From: Cepaea nemoralis
Lineage: Eukaryota > Mollusca > Gastropoda > Stylommatophora > Helicidae
DNA length: 64,000 nt
Reading direction: 5' to 3'
Assembly: GCA_014155875.1 (NCBI GenBank)
Contig: JACEFZ010003413.1
Location: 69,501-133,500 of the forward strand
In this document: piece by piece, positions 1 through 10,805 of the stretch
How the letters are laid out: each line of letters opens with the position of its first letter
Position numbering within the stretch: position 1 is the stretch's first letter
Program-made: the position numbers and the translations under genes
The notes under the pieces: generated by a model
The model's input: the letters and a program-made list of their open reading frames with translations, nothing else
What the model was told of the DNA's origin: nothing
Database searches by the model: none

Positions 1-312
1 GTGGGGAGATGTGTAGGTGTAGGGATGTGGTGGATGGGTGGGGGAATGTATTGTATGTGTGTGTGGTTGGGTGGGGGAGTTGGAATGAATGGGAGATGTG
101 TGGGTGTGTGTGTGTGGGTGGGTGGTGGATGTGTCTCATAACATAGTAATATGCATTGTTTATGTTTACAAAATTCATGTTACAATGTTTTTTTCCTATG
201 CACTGTTGATGAAAGAAAGATGAGTGATTGGAAGGGCCGAATTAAGACGGGCCTGCGTGCCCAATTTGTTACCCTTTGAAAATAAAGTCTGTTCGTTCGT
301 TCGTTCGTTCTG
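1..312 (+). mobile_element. LINE-V 3' end with G/T-rich VNTR and (TTCG)n tail
   Basis: This is the 3' end of a non-LTR retrotransposon on the plus strand. Bases 1-125 are an irregular G/T-rich tandem tract (GTGGGTGGGGGA-like). Bases 130-290 match, as reverse complement, the conserved ends at 12640-12800, 30650-30830 and 60250-60400. The shared part ends in a GGGC-loop-GCCC hairpin, then AATAAAGT, then a short TTCG tail at about 291-312. The element enters from outside the window. The family name LINE-V is mine; identity as a LINE rests on the reverse-transcriptase C-terminus attached to the copy at 60-63.6 kb. Confidence 0.7.
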
Positions 313-346
313 TCAATCTGTCTGTCTGTTTTCAGTCAATATATCC

Positions 347-408
<62 letters not shown>

Positions 409-489
409 CCGTCCGTCCGTCCGTCCGTCCGTCCGTCCGTCCGTCTGTCTGTCTGTCTGTCTGTCTGCCTGTCTGTCTGTCTGCCTGCC

Positions 490-542
<53 letters not shown>

Positions 543-553
543 GCCTGCCTGCC

Positions 554-634
<81 letters not shown>

Positions 635-645
635 GCCTGCCTGCC

Positions 646-682
<37 letters not shown>

Positions 683-715
683 GCTTTTATTGCCGGTCGT
701 CTATCCATCTATCTC
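310..715. repeat. (TCTG)n tetranucleotide microsatellite
   Basis: About 400 bases of TCTG repeats with blocks of TCCG and TGCC variants, directly following the LINE-V tail. The open frames across it, on both strands, are low-complexity Leu-Ser-Val-Cys or Asp-Arg-Gln-Thr translations and not genes. Confidence 0.97.
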
Positions 716-1317
716 TCTAGCTGTCGGTCTTCATATTCGACGACATCTGTCCGTCCATCCATCCCTCCGTCTGTCTATCTATTTTTCTGTCTATCTCTTA
801 AACTCAAACTGCTTCCAAGAAAACTAAACATTCTAGGAGTTCAAGACTTGCCTCCCAAATTTAACAACTTGACAACACAATCCAGGACATTTAATTAGTC
901 AACGACTAAAATAGGACATCCATACAGCAGAGGACTTAACCGAACATTCAGTATATAGACGAATGGGCTCTAACAACCGTGGGAAATGCATTCAGGAAAC
1001 GTCCGACTGATTGGATCCCAGAAACGTCCAGGACTTGGCCTTGTCACCGGAACCCAGACATTACAGAAGTTTCCAGTGTTCTTAATGAGGATTCTGTGGA
1101 CGCTCGCAGACTTCAGACTCAATCTGAGTAGAGCTGACCTCCCTAGACTAATTTACTGCCACCCAGCCATTTGTGATTAGGGGCATTTGAGGATGCGGAG
1201 TAGAGGCTTTATTTCGTTCCGAAACGGTCTCAGTTTACGCTCGGAGTTTTCTTAGAAATAGTTCGTTGTTGTAGCGCAGATATACGTGGTTTGGGAATAG
1301 ATTACGCCAGAAGATCG
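716..1317. other. Unassigned interspersed DNA
   Basis: Decayed TCTG/TCCA repeat up to about 800, then unique-looking sequence. I see no conserved coding motif, inverted repeat or tRNA-like box here. Confidence 0.5.
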
Positions 1318-2290
1318 AACTAGTAGAACAGATAACACACATGTTGGGACTGGTAGAACAGATAACACACATGTTGGGACTGGTAGAACAGATAACACAC
1401 ATGTTGGGACTGGTAGAACAGATAACACACATGATAGAACTAGTAGAACAGATAACACACATGATGGAACTAGTAGAACATATAACACACATGATGGAAC
1501 TAGTAGAACAGATAACACACAAGATGGAACTAGTAGAACAGATAACACACATGATGGAACTAGTAGAACAGATACAACACATGATGGAACTAGTAGAACA
1601 GATAGCACACATGACGGGACTGGTAGAACAGATAACACACATGATGGGACTGGTAGAACAGATAACACACATGATGAAACTAGTAGAACAGATATCACAC
1701 ATGATTGAACTGGTAGAACAGATAACACACATGATGGAACTAGTAGAACAGATAACACACATGATGAAACTAGTAGAACAGATAATACACATGATGAAAC
1801 TAGTAGAACAGATAATACACATGATGAAACTAGTAGAACAGATAATACACATGATGAAACTAGTAGAACAGATATCACACATGATTGAACTGGTAGAACA
1901 GATAACACATGATGGAACTAGTAGAACAATAACACACTTGATGGGAATGGTAGAACAGATAACACACATGATGAAAATAGTAGAACAGATAACACACGTG
2001 ATGGAACTAGTAGAACAGATAATACACGTGATGGAACTAGTAGAACAGATAACACACATGATGGAACTGGTAGAACAGATAACACACATGATGGGACTGG
2101 TAGAACAGATAACACACATGATGGGACTGGTAGAACAGATAACACACATGATGGAACTGGTAGAACAGACAACACACATGATGGAACTGGTAGAACAGAT
2201 AACACACATGATGGAACTGGTAGAACAGATAACACACATGATGGAACTGGTAGAACAGATAACACACATGATGGAACTGGTAGAACAGAT
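1318..2290. repeat. 30-bp minisatellite, about 32 units
   Basis: Near-perfect 30-bp units built on GGAACTAGTAGAACAGATAA. Because the unit is divisible by three, long frames stay open on both strands: about 338 codons on plus, repeating MMELVEQITH, and about 426 on minus. Two small deletions near 1910-1930 cancel out and restore the plus frame. Left units favour a GTTGGGACTGG variant and middle units ATGAAACTAG, as in array expansion and homogenisation. I call it a minisatellite and not a gene. Confidence 0.93.
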
Positions 2291-2523
2291 AATGCACAAT
2301 GGGAGCACGTCGCCGCTGAACGTGTTGCATGGAGGGCAACTATCAGAAATGGAATAAAGACAAAGGAGAAAATGATTGCAGATAAAGCACACACAGAGCG
2401 TGAGAGACGTAAGATGGTGCAAAATGGTGGAAATGACCATGTTTTCACATGCACCTACTGTGGGCAAACATTTGCAGCAAGAATTGGCCTTACCAGCCAC
2501 ACTCGCCACCGCCATGGATTGTA
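2290..2523 (+). pseudogene. LINE ORF2 C-terminal tail with C2H2 zinc finger
   Basis: Right after the 30-bp array, a plus-strand frame reads a basic region (RVAWRATIRNG) followed about 40 residues later by one C2H2 finger, CTYCGQTFAARIGLTSHTRHRH, and a stop at about 2521. A trp-arg helix followed by a terminal single zinc finger of the form CxxC-F-IGL-SHxRxH is characteristic of the end of many animal non-LTR retrotransposon ORF2 proteins. The upstream reverse transcriptase is absent and replaced by the minisatellite. It is a dead 3' fragment. A host zinc-finger exon is a less likely alternative. Confidence 0.6.
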
Positions 2524-2529
2524 GTTATT

Positions 2530-2790
2530 GCCATATGACAGTTATTAAGCCTTTTTGAAGCACAATGTACCAAACTATCGTCTGTCAAGACGAAAAGGTG
2601 CCAATCAAGAGTTTGCCCTCGAATGGGGCGGATGAAGGCCAACATACTTTTCTCAGCTTTGCATATGTTGGACACTCATATAGCACATGTTTAGCTGTCA
2701 TTTTACCTGTCCCACTGTCACATTCACGAGTATATCGTATCTTTAGGTTATTAAACTTGTGCTATGTCAGTCGCTTGTGTGTTGTGCGGA
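2530..2790 (-). pseudogene. LINE ORF2 C-terminal cysteine-motif fragment
   Basis: On the minus strand the bases complementary to about 2640-2695 encode TAKHVLYECPTYAKLRKVCW. This fits the C-terminal T-A-E-H-(I/V)-L-x-x-C-P-x-Y-x-x-L-R pattern that closes ORF2 in many jockey- and I-related LINEs. The preceding frame (LKIRYTRECDSGTGKM) resembles LKIRDTGECGTGKI at 63640-63720 minus. No intact frame or start is present. It is a truncated relic, head-to-head with the plus-strand zinc-finger tail beside it. Confidence 0.5.
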
Positions 2791-3095
2791 GTCTGAAGAT
2801 TGTAAATAGTTCTGTTCGGTTGAGTATTTGCATCATCTTTCTGGTGACTTGGATGCTCTGATTTCTACTTCTTTCTATAATAGCTTCTTGAAAATATCTT
2901 GGCCTGATTATAGATTGTATGTCTATATCAGGCTGATGATGTCTTCCCCTTTCCTTTGATAATATATCACCTTGTTTATTTTGAGGTATTTTGGAATGTG
3001 AAAGAAACCATTCTATTACTACCATTGTGGATGTGTGCAGTTTATTCGTGATAGTTTTAGTCGTTCTCATTCTTTCTGATTGGCACAGCTAAAGA
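2791..3095. other. Unassigned sequence
   Basis: No recognisable domain. The 102-codon minus frame overlapping it shows no family motif and is probably chance. Confidence 0.4.
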
Positions 3096-3325
3096 AGTTA
3101 GGTGCATATCCTTTTACAGGACATCGCAGTAAACCCCAGAATTTTTCTGCTGTTCGTGACCTCTTGGCAAGTTTACGTTCAGTAGTTTGCCATTGCTTTC
3201 CGAAAAAAAAAGAACTGGCACTTATATCATTTCGTAAAACACCAACGCAATGTGGTCTTCTGCCAAATCGCGAGCAGCTGTGTTACGAACTCGGGTATGT
3301 GGGATCACGAACTGCCACGGAACTT
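3096..3325 (-). mobile_element. SINE-1 (tRNA-derived)
   Basis: Plus-strand text begins GCATATCCTTTTACAGGACA (the SINE 3' end, reversed), includes the shared block TTCAGTAGTTTGCCATTGCT, and ends near a tRNA-like head (ACGAACTGCCACGG). It belongs to the subfamily that reads CGAGCAGCTGTGTT in the middle, also seen at 10570, 53112 and 59490. Confidence 0.8.
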
Positions 3326-3542
3326 CAATTTTTACTGAGGGGAAAGGGGGCGGGGGCGGAAATTAGGTCTCATGTAACCTGCTTCTGCAGAGTCGCTTAT
3401 AACTGAGGTCCGTTTTGTGTGTGTCCTTTCTTTATTCTCTTTCGAGTTAACCCTGAACTGGACTGGTAATATGTTCTCCTCTCTGTACTTGGGGTTCGGT
3501 TTGGAATAAGTAGTTGGACATGAGAGGGGTTTTTATAGCACT

Positions 3543-3685
3543 CGGGAATTTGTGGAAGACACGACGAATCTGTGGAAGACACGGGGAAAATCTGGAAGTC
3601 ACCGGAATATGTGGAAGAGCTGTGGAATTTGTGGAAAACAAGGGGAATTTGTGGAAAACACGGGGAATTTGTGAAAGACACAAGG
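3543..3685. repeat. 20-bp short minisatellite, about 7 degenerate units
   Basis: Imperfect repeats of GGGAATTTGTGGAAAACACG. The minus-strand 94- and 78-codon frames over it are repeat translations. Confidence 0.75.
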
Positions 3686-3732
3686 AATGAAACTCAGCCG
3701 CATCCGTACTTCAATTCTAATGTTAATAAAAT

Positions 3733-3862
3733 CAATACCACTGCGTGATAGCCTGCTCCTTGGCCAAGGGTTTACGGATGCAGTTCGTAATCCCGCATAC
3801 TGAATTCGAAATACTCTGCTGGCGATTTGGCAGCAGACCGCCTTGCGTTGGATTTTTTACGA
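3733..3862 (+). mobile_element. SINE-1 head fragment
   Basis: Plus-strand copy of the SINE-1 5' half. It has an A-box-like TTGGCCAAGGGTTTACGG and a B-box-like GAATTCGAAAT about 40 bases later, then CTGGCGATTTGGCAGCAGAC, which is the reverse complement of the middle of SINE-1. The 3' half is missing. Confidence 0.65.
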
Positions 3863-3944
3863 AACTGATGAAACCATATGTACATATTGAGACATATATG
3901 GTGCTATATTGTGACCAATCAGTCAGTCATCAATCAGAAATCAG

Positions 3945-4012
3945 TGTGTTTAGTTTAGTTTGTTTAGTTTGTTTAGTTTAGTTTGTTTAGCTTAGTTTGT
4001 TTAATTTAGTCT
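3945..4012. repeat. (TTTAG/TTTG)n tract
   Basis: Pentamer-like TTTAG and TTTG repeats. They resemble the reversed tail of SINE-2 (TAAAC repeats) seen at 8569-8591 and 25880-25903, so this may be an orphan SINE-2 tail. Confidence 0.6.
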
Positions 4013-4061
4013 GTGATACCCATTTTAGACTGGGTGGCCTTGGGAGCGCAAGTCAATACAT

Positions 4062-4990
4062 TAGTTAATTAGTTAGTCACGGTTAAAATATAACGGCAAC
4101 GGGTCGTCCCAATTATGCTACGTTCCTGTGCCAGTGAATATCGCACGAAATGCTCCTCACTGCCCTATGTGAAAAGTGGAATAGACAGGAGTCTCGAGAA
4201 TCCAACAGCCGGCAATATGCCAATAAATTATGTGAAAAGTGGAATAGACAGGAGTTTCGACAATCCAACAACCCGCAATAAGTCAATAAATTATGTGAAA
4301 AAGTAGAATAGACAGGAGTCTCGAGAATCCAACAACCGGCAATAAGTCAATAAATTATGTGAAAAGTGGAATAGACAGGAGTCTCGACAATCCGAGAGCC
4401 GGCAATATGCCAATAAATTATGTGAAAAGTGGAATAGACAGGAGTTTCGACAATCCAACAACCCGCAATAAGCCAATAAATTATGTGAAAAGTGGAATAG
4501 ACAGGAGTTTCGACAATCCAACAACCCGCAATAAGTCAATAAATTATGTGAAAAAGTAGAATAGACAGGAGTCTCGACAATCCAACAGCCCGCAATAAGT
4601 CAATAAATTATGTGAAAAGTGGAATAGACGGGAGTCTCGACAATCCAACAGCCCGCAATATGTCAATAAATTATGTGAAAAGTGGAATAGATAGGAGTCT
4701 CGACAATCCAACAGCCCGTAATAAGTCAATAAATTATGTGAAACGTGGAATAGACAGGAGTCTCGACAATCCAACAGCCGGAAATATGTCAATAAATTAT
4801 GTACAAAGTGGAATAGACAGGAGTCTCGACAATCCAACAGCCCGTAATAAGTCAATAAATTATGTGAAAAGTGGAATAGACAGGAGTCTCGAGAATCCAA
4901 CAGCCCGCAATAAGTCAATAAATTATGTGAAAAGTGGAATAGACAGGAATCTCGACAATCCAACAGCCAATAATAAGTCGATAAATTCAT
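4062..4990. repeat. 63-bp minisatellite, about 13 units, grown from a dispersed repeat
   Basis: Bases 4062-4185 match 14003-14133 (ACGGGTCGTCCCAATTATGC versus ACGGGTTGTCCCCATTATGC, and the following CCTGTGCCAGTGAATATCGC). The unit containing GTGGAATAGACAGGAGTCTC is single at 14107-14133 but repeated about 13 times here. The unit of 63 bases keeps frames open on both strands (plus unit NYVKSGIDRSLDNPTARNKSI with one residue omitted or changed in places). No gene is implied. Confidence 0.85.
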
Positions 4991-5495
4991 ATCCCAGACT
5001 CGAACAATGTTTGAACACATGACTATCGAGCCAGCAGGAGTACAAGAATTTGCTAGTCACTGCATCTCCATACACGTTTGAAAATGATCTTTATACCCGC
5101 CTTGGAACACGAGGGGCGGAGCGCAATGGGGGAGACATGAACGCCTACACCAGTTGACATGGCACGTGATGATAGTGATCTATTCGGAGGAGACTGATGC
5201 CCTTAAGAACGTATCCGTGTACAATGATAGCGATTTGTTACAAACAAACCCAACCACGCTGTGATTGTTAATTATACCTGAATGGGTTTGGGTTACAAAA
5301 TGGGAAGGACCAAAGCAGTTATGTATGTCCTGGGTTTCCGGTCAACTGTATGTAGTTAATATTGAGCTGACTCAAGAACCGACATCACTGCACTCCGGAC
5401 ACTCCCACAGTGCTCCGTATTTATCTGCAACAGCCGGCGAAGAGTCCTAATACTAATGGTACCAGAAACAGTCTGATATGTGTCATTTGGCCGGT
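4991..5495. other. Unassigned, end of dispersed repeat near 5430-5490
   Basis: CGGCGAAGAGTCCTAATACTAATGGTACC at about 5435-5463 resembles the block at 14652-14682, so a second piece of the same dispersed repeat may end here. The rest is not recognised. Confidence 0.35.
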
Positions 5496-6492
5496 CGTCG
5501 TAGTATGTAGGTGATGTGTGATTGGATAATGCATTCGTCGGAATATGTAGGAGATGTGTGATTGGATAATGCTTTCGGCGTAGTATGTAGGTGACGTGTG
5601 ATTGGATAATGCTTTCGTCGGAGTATGTAGGTGATGTGTGATTGGATAATGCATTCGACGGAGAATGTAGGTGATGTGTGATTTGATAATGCTTGTGTGA
5701 TTGGATAATGCTTGTGTGATTGGATAATGCTTTCGTCGGATTATGTAGGTGGTGTGTGATTGGATAATGCTTTCGTCGTAATATGTAGGTGACGTGTGAT
5801 TGGATAATGCTTTCGTCGGCGTATGTAGGTGATGTGTGATTGGATAATGCTTTTGTAATTGTATAATACTTGTGTGATTGGATAATGCTTTCGTCGGAGT
5901 ATGTAAGTTGTGTGTGACTGGATAATGCTTTCGTCGTAGTATGTATGTGATATGTGATTGGATAATGCTTTCGTCGTAGTATGTAGGTGACGTGTGATTG
6001 GTTAATGCTTTCGTCGGAGTATGTAGGTGATGCGTTATTGTATAATGCTTTTGTCGGAGTATGTAGGTGATGTGTGATTGGTTAATGCTTTCGTCGGAAT
6101 ATTTATGTGATGTGTGATTGGATAATGCTTTCGTCGTAGTATGTAGGTGATGTGTGATTGGATAATGCTTTCGTCGGAGTACGTAGTTGACGTGTGATTG
6201 GATAATGCTTTCGTCGGAGTACGTAGTTGTCGTGTGATTGGATAATGCTTTCGTCGTAGTATGTAGTTTATGTGTGATTGGATAATGCTTTCATAGGAGT
6301 ATGTAGGTGATGTGTGATTGGATAAAGCTTTCGGCGTAGTATGTAGGTGACGTGTGATTGGATAATGCTTTCGTCGGAGTATGTAGGTGATGTGTGATTG
6401 GATAAAGCTTTCGTCGGAGTATTTAGGTGATGTGTGATTGGATAAAGCTTTCGTCGGAGTATGTAGGTGATGTGTGATTGGATAATGCTTTC
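5496..6492. repeat. 40-bp minisatellite I, about 25 units
   Basis: Units of about 40 bases containing GTGTGATTGGATAATGCTTT followed by CGTCGGAGTATGTAGGTGAT. One short region at 5685-5725 has a partial unit. Variants such as CGTCGTAGT are dispersed through the array. Confidence 0.93.
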
Positions 6493-6700
6493 ACTCGTTG
6501 CGAATGACTCTAAATAGGGAGGTTTTAAGGAGAAGTAAAATCAAAAATCGATAACAACATGGGCAGGCAGCAATATAGTGGAGGACGGACTCAAGTGCTT
6601 CGGTAATCGAGTGCGAAATCGAAGGCTGTTACACTGTACGCATGAGTGAGCGGCGCAAAATGGTGCAAACGTTGTTCAAGAAGAGAGAACCAGATACTTG

Positions 6701-6736
<36 letters not shown>

Positions 6737-6927
6737 CGTGTGTGTGTGTGTGTGTGTGTGCGTGTGTGCAGGCAGGGATATATACATTGTTATTGTGTAG
6801 CGAGTACGTCGCTATATGTTTATTCCAATACGGTTCTAATCATGGCGTACTGATCTCATCAAAGTGGCATTTGTGATAGTCTGGACATACTGAACTAATG
6901 ATTCTTTCAACAGTCTTACAAGTCGAG
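6493..6927. other. Spacer with (GT)n microsatellite at 6703-6772
   Basis: Unassigned sequence carrying an imperfect GT repeat with CGTG interruptions. No coding motif seen. Confidence 0.6.
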
Positions 6928-7138
6928 AGGATCGACTTCATTGCAAAGGATTTTATACCATATGGCTCGGTCTCTTTACGAAGTCCGGCCTGCCGAAAGC
7001 GTCGCACAAACCACGAACTCCGTACCTCCAGCGACGAGCCACAGGTGTCTCAGAGAAAACTGCACCCGTGAACCGAAAGACGTAGCCCGGAAACGAACCC
7101 ACGACTTTCAGAGTGAGAGGGAGACGGGATAATCATTT
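6928..7138 (-). mobile_element. SINE-3 (tRNA-derived)
   Basis: Shares ATCGACTTCATTGCAAAGG, GGCTCGGTCTCTTTACG and GCCGAAAGCGTCGCACAA with copies at 25085, 45160 and 57427. Reading minus, the head has TGGCAAAATGATTATCCCG (A-box region) and GGGTTCGTTTCC (B box) with tRNA-like spacing. The first 40-bp unit of minisatellite II starts just beyond it. Confidence 0.7.
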
Positions 7139-7144
7139 TGCCAC

Positions 7145-8568
7145 GGAGACTCACTAAACCTGGCACGTGTGATAGTCTGGTCATACTGAACTCATCAATG
7201 TGACATAAGTTATAGTCTGGTCACAATGAATTACTCAATGTGACATATGTAATAGTCTGGTCATAATGAAATACTCAATGTGATACGTGTGATAGTCTGG
7301 TCACAGTGAATTACTCAATTTGACATGTGTGATAGTCTCGTCATAGTGAAATACTCAATGTGACATGGTGATAGTCTCGTTATAGTGAAATACTCAGTGT
7401 GACACATATGATAGTCTGGTCATACTGAAATCATCAAAGTGACATAACTTATAGTCTGGTCATAGTGAAATACTCAATGTGACATGTGTTTTATTCTGGT
7501 CATATTGACATACTCAATGTGACACGTGTGATAGTCTGATTATACTAAACTCATCAATGTGACATGTGTGATAGTCTGGTCATTGTGAAATACTCAATGT
7601 GACATGTGTGATAGTCTGGTCACAGTGAATTACTCAATTTGACATGTGTGATAGTCTCGTCATAGTGAAATATTCAATGTGACATGTGTGATAGTCTCGT
7701 TATAGTGAAATACTCAGTGTGACACATATGATAGTCTGGTCATACTGAACTCATCAAAGTGACATAACTTATAGTCTGGTCATAGTGAAATACTCAATGT
7801 GACATGTGTTTTATTCTGGTCATATTGACATACTCAATGTGACACGTGTGATAGTCTGATTATACTAAACTCATCAATGTGACATGTGTGATAGTCTGGT
7901 CATTGTGAAATACTCAATGTGACATGTGTGATAGTCTGGTCATTGTGAAATACTCAATGTGACCCGTCTGATAGTCTGGTCATACTGAAATCATCAATAT
8001 GACATAAGTTATAGTACGGTCACAGTGAATTACTCAATGTGACATATGTGATAGTCTGGTCATAGTGAAATACTCAATGTGACATGTGTGATAGTCTCGT
8101 CATAGTGAAATACTCAGTGTGACCCGTATGATAGTCTGGTCATACCGAACTCATCAATGTGACATAACTTATAGTCTGGTAATAGTGAAATACTCAATGT
8201 GACATGTGTTTTAGTCTGGTCATATTGACATACTCAATGTGACACGTGTGATAATCTGGTTAAACTGATATCATAAATGTGAAATAAGTGAGAGTTTGGT
8301 CATAGTGAAATACACAATGTGACAAATGTGATAGTCTGGCTATACTGAACTCATCAATGTGACATGTGTGATAGTCTGGCCATACTGAACTCTTTAATGT
8401 GAAATAAGTGATAGTCTGGTCATAGTGAAATACTCAATGTGACACCTGTGATAGTCTGGCCATACTGAACTCATTAATGTGAAATAAGTGATAGTCTGGT
8501 CATACTAAACCCATTAATGTGAATGAAATAAGTGATAGTCTGGTCATAGTGAAATTCTCAATGTGACA
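7145..8568. repeat. 40-bp minisatellite II, left block, with 320-bp higher-order period
   Basis: Units such as GTGATAGTCTGGTCATACTG followed by AACTCATCAATGTGACATGT. The variant GACACATATGATAG occurs at 7401 and again at 7721, and flanking variants repeat in the same order, giving an eight-unit (320-bp) higher-order repeat. The array resumes at 11283 after nested insertions. Confidence 0.92.
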
Positions 8569-9246
8569 CGTTTAGTTAGTTTAGTTTAGTTAAGGGGTCA
8601 CCAAACTACGACCCGCGGGCCGAATCCGGCCCGCGACGTAATTTCATCCGGCACGCCGACGGTACTCGAACTTGCTTTATGTAACGTATGGAACACGAGA
8701 CGCTGTTATACAATTTAAATGTAAATGTTGTATTTAAAACAATAGGAGATCTTCATACATGCGTAGAACTCCTGGCTACTTTGTGTCTTAAATTTACTAT
8801 TTTCAATTATTAATTATTGTATCTAGATTTTCTTGTTTATTGTAATGTTTGATCTTCGCGCCATCCCATGTCCTTTCCAGGCTCGTGGTAGAGCCGCCTA
8901 CGCTCTGACGTTACCATGGTTTCCATGGCACAACACACACACACACACACAAACACAAACACACGCACACACACATCTTCCCCTCCCCAGATGCGTCCGT
9001 CTATCAACACAGGTCCGATGCTCCAGAAATATTTACTTCATTTTGCCAGTCATCCATTGTATAGGTATGTAACAAGGATTTCTTTGTTTGACAGTGATAG
9101 GTAAGTGAACTACAAGTGTGAATAGAGGCAATAAAGTAGCAACCATATCATAAAATTGCCATAGAATCCTCATGTTATTACGAAAATGTTATCCCCAGCT
9201 CAGAAGAATTCCCCAGTCAAGGTGTTAATCGAACTGGTCTCTAGGC

Positions 9247-9446
9247 CAGTGTTTTTCAACATTTCTGCTGGAGCAGATCCTTACGCAAATGTTTACGTTG
9301 CTCAAGGAACTCTGTGTGATGATCCAAGTGTCTGTCCTACTTTATGTAATAAACCAGATGGGCAGAAATGTTGCAGTTAGTCGATTTCAGTCTGTTTCGT
9401 TGGAACCCCTGGCTACGACTCACGGAACCCCAGTTGAAAAACACTG
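9247..9446. mobile_element. 200-bp hAT MITE with perfect 8-bp TSD
   Basis: Terminal inverted repeats CAGTGTTTTTCAAC (9247-9260) and GTTGAAAAACACTG (9433-9446), flanked on both sides by CTCTAGGC (9239-9246 and 9447-9454). The CAGTG start and 8-bp duplication are diagnostic of the hAT superfamily. It has no transposase and lies inside the larger hAT element, so it inserted later. Confidence 0.92.
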
Positions 9447-9675
9447 CTCTAGGCTGTTTATTTAGGCCGGCCCTATTTATATATTTTCCAAACCTTATTA
9501 TGAGATATATTCTATTACCAAAGGTACCTATAAACTTTATATGTATCTTTGGTGAGCCGTAGCTTCACTGGTGACCCCTTGTCCTCTGCTTTTCTTGTGT
9601 TTCAATATGTCTTTAATTATGTTTCTAATTCAATGTCCTTTTCATGTTCAGATCCCGTGTACTTCACCCTTCATT

Positions 9676-10495
9676 ATGGCTACTAAGAAAAGAAAAGTGG
9701 ACACCGAGTGTCGCGTTTTCAATGAAGAATGGGGAGTAAAGTACTTCTTTGTGGAAATAAAGGACCAGAAAACCAGTTGCGTAATATGCAGCGAAAGTGT
9801 TGCGGTTTTCAAAGAGTACAATCTTCGGCGTCAATAGGAAACAAAACATCTATGAACATATTCAAAATTTTCTGGAAAGTTACGCACTGAGAAATATGAG
9901 TCCATGAAACGTGGTTTAGAAACACAAAGAAATCTCTTCACGAGAAAGTTCGCTGAAAATGAATCTGTCACTCGTACAAGTTACAAAATAGTGCATAAGA
10001 TGGCAGAACGAAGAAAACCGTTTACTGATGGTAACTTTATCAAAGAGTGTATGATGGAAGCAGCAAATGACATGTGTCCTGAGAAAGCCGATTTGTTTGG
10101 AACTATCAGCCTTTCGGCAAGTTCAGTTGTGCGAAGAACAGAAGAACTCGGAGAGAACATAGTGCTACAGATACGCGAGAAAACTAGGAACTTGTTGTGG
10201 TATTCTCTGGCGCTGGGTGAGTCTACTGATCTCTCGAGTACGTCACAACTTCTCGTATTCATTCGTGATGTCAATTTGGACTTTCAGATAACAGAAGAGT
10301 TGGCATCCGTTTGCAGCATGCATGGAGCAACAACTTGGAAAAGACATTTTCATGGAAGTGCAAAAATGTTTGCAAGACTATAACCTTCAGTGGAATCAGC
10401 TTCAAGGTGTTACAGTTGATAAATGAAAAGGAAACATGGCTGGAGTGAGGAAGAGTCTGATGGGGCAGATCAGGACTCAGTTGGAAGATTTGCAG
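9676..10495 (+). pseudogene. hAT (Charlie/GTF2IRD2-like) transposase remnant
   Basis: Translation from the ATG at 9676 gives MATKKRKVDTECRVF, followed by a BED-type zinc-finger region with a C-x2-C pair (SCVICSE) and KEYNLRRQ. A TAG at 9835-9837 then falls at the finger's histidine segment, and one zinc-ligand His reads as Gln. A second in-frame stop follows near 9852-9854. The same frame then continues as an open stretch from 9904 to 10383 with the family's N-terminal core: KPFTDGNFIKECMMEAA, NISLS-like ISLSASSVVRRTEE, and the first catalytic region SLALGESTDLSSTSQLLVF, where the usual L-D-E-S-T-D carries Gly for Asp. Beyond 10383 the frame shifts and homology fades by about 10495, so the catalytic C-terminal half is gone. 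This is the type of hAT transposase captured in vertebrate GTF2IRD2. It is inactive. Confidence 0.85.
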
Positions 10496-10564
10496 GTACT
10501 TTTGCCTTAACTTAGTTGTTCGTCTTTTTTCCCAGAGCTTTCGTTCTGGCTTGCAAGTATTGTT

Positions 10565-10805
10565 AAAGTTAGTTGCATATCCTTTACAGGACGTTTGCAG
10601 TCAACACCAGCATTTTTTGCTGTTGTTGATGACTTGGCAAGTTTACGTTCAGTAGTTTGCCATTGATTTCTGAACGACCGACACCCATACCTTAGCGTAA
10701 AAAACCAGCGCAACGCGGTCTGCTGCCAAATCGTTCACAGCTATGTGTCTAACGCGGGTATACGTGATTACGAACCGCGTCCGAAATCCTTCGCCACGGA
10801 GTCCG
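10565..10805 (-). mobile_element. SINE-1 inside the hAT element
   Basis: GCATATCCTTTACAGGACGT, TTCAGTAGTTTGCCATTG and a tRNA-like head ending GCCACGGAGTCCGG mark a near full-length minus-strand SINE-1. No clear target duplication was found. It replaces the position where the transposase C-terminus would lie. Confidence 0.8.

Noticed and set aside
1235..2515. 426-codon minus-strand Cys/Ser-rich repeat protein, like a secreted toxin or keratin-associated protein
   Set aside because: Antisense of the 30-bp minisatellite; the cysteines come from the repeat unit and there is no conserved precursor structure.
4165..4990. Possible CRISPR-like array of regularly spaced repeats
   Set aside because: Units are contiguous 63-mers without unique spacers, in a eukaryotic repeat landscape.
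7145..8568. Possible CRISPR or regulatory-site array
   Set aside because: All positions of the 40-bp unit vary together; there are no spacers, and a higher-order period shows satellite evolution.
8569..8591. Independent microsatellite (TTTAG)n
   Set aside because: It is the reversed SINE-2 tail separated from its body by the hAT insertion, as shown by the 8-bp duplication.
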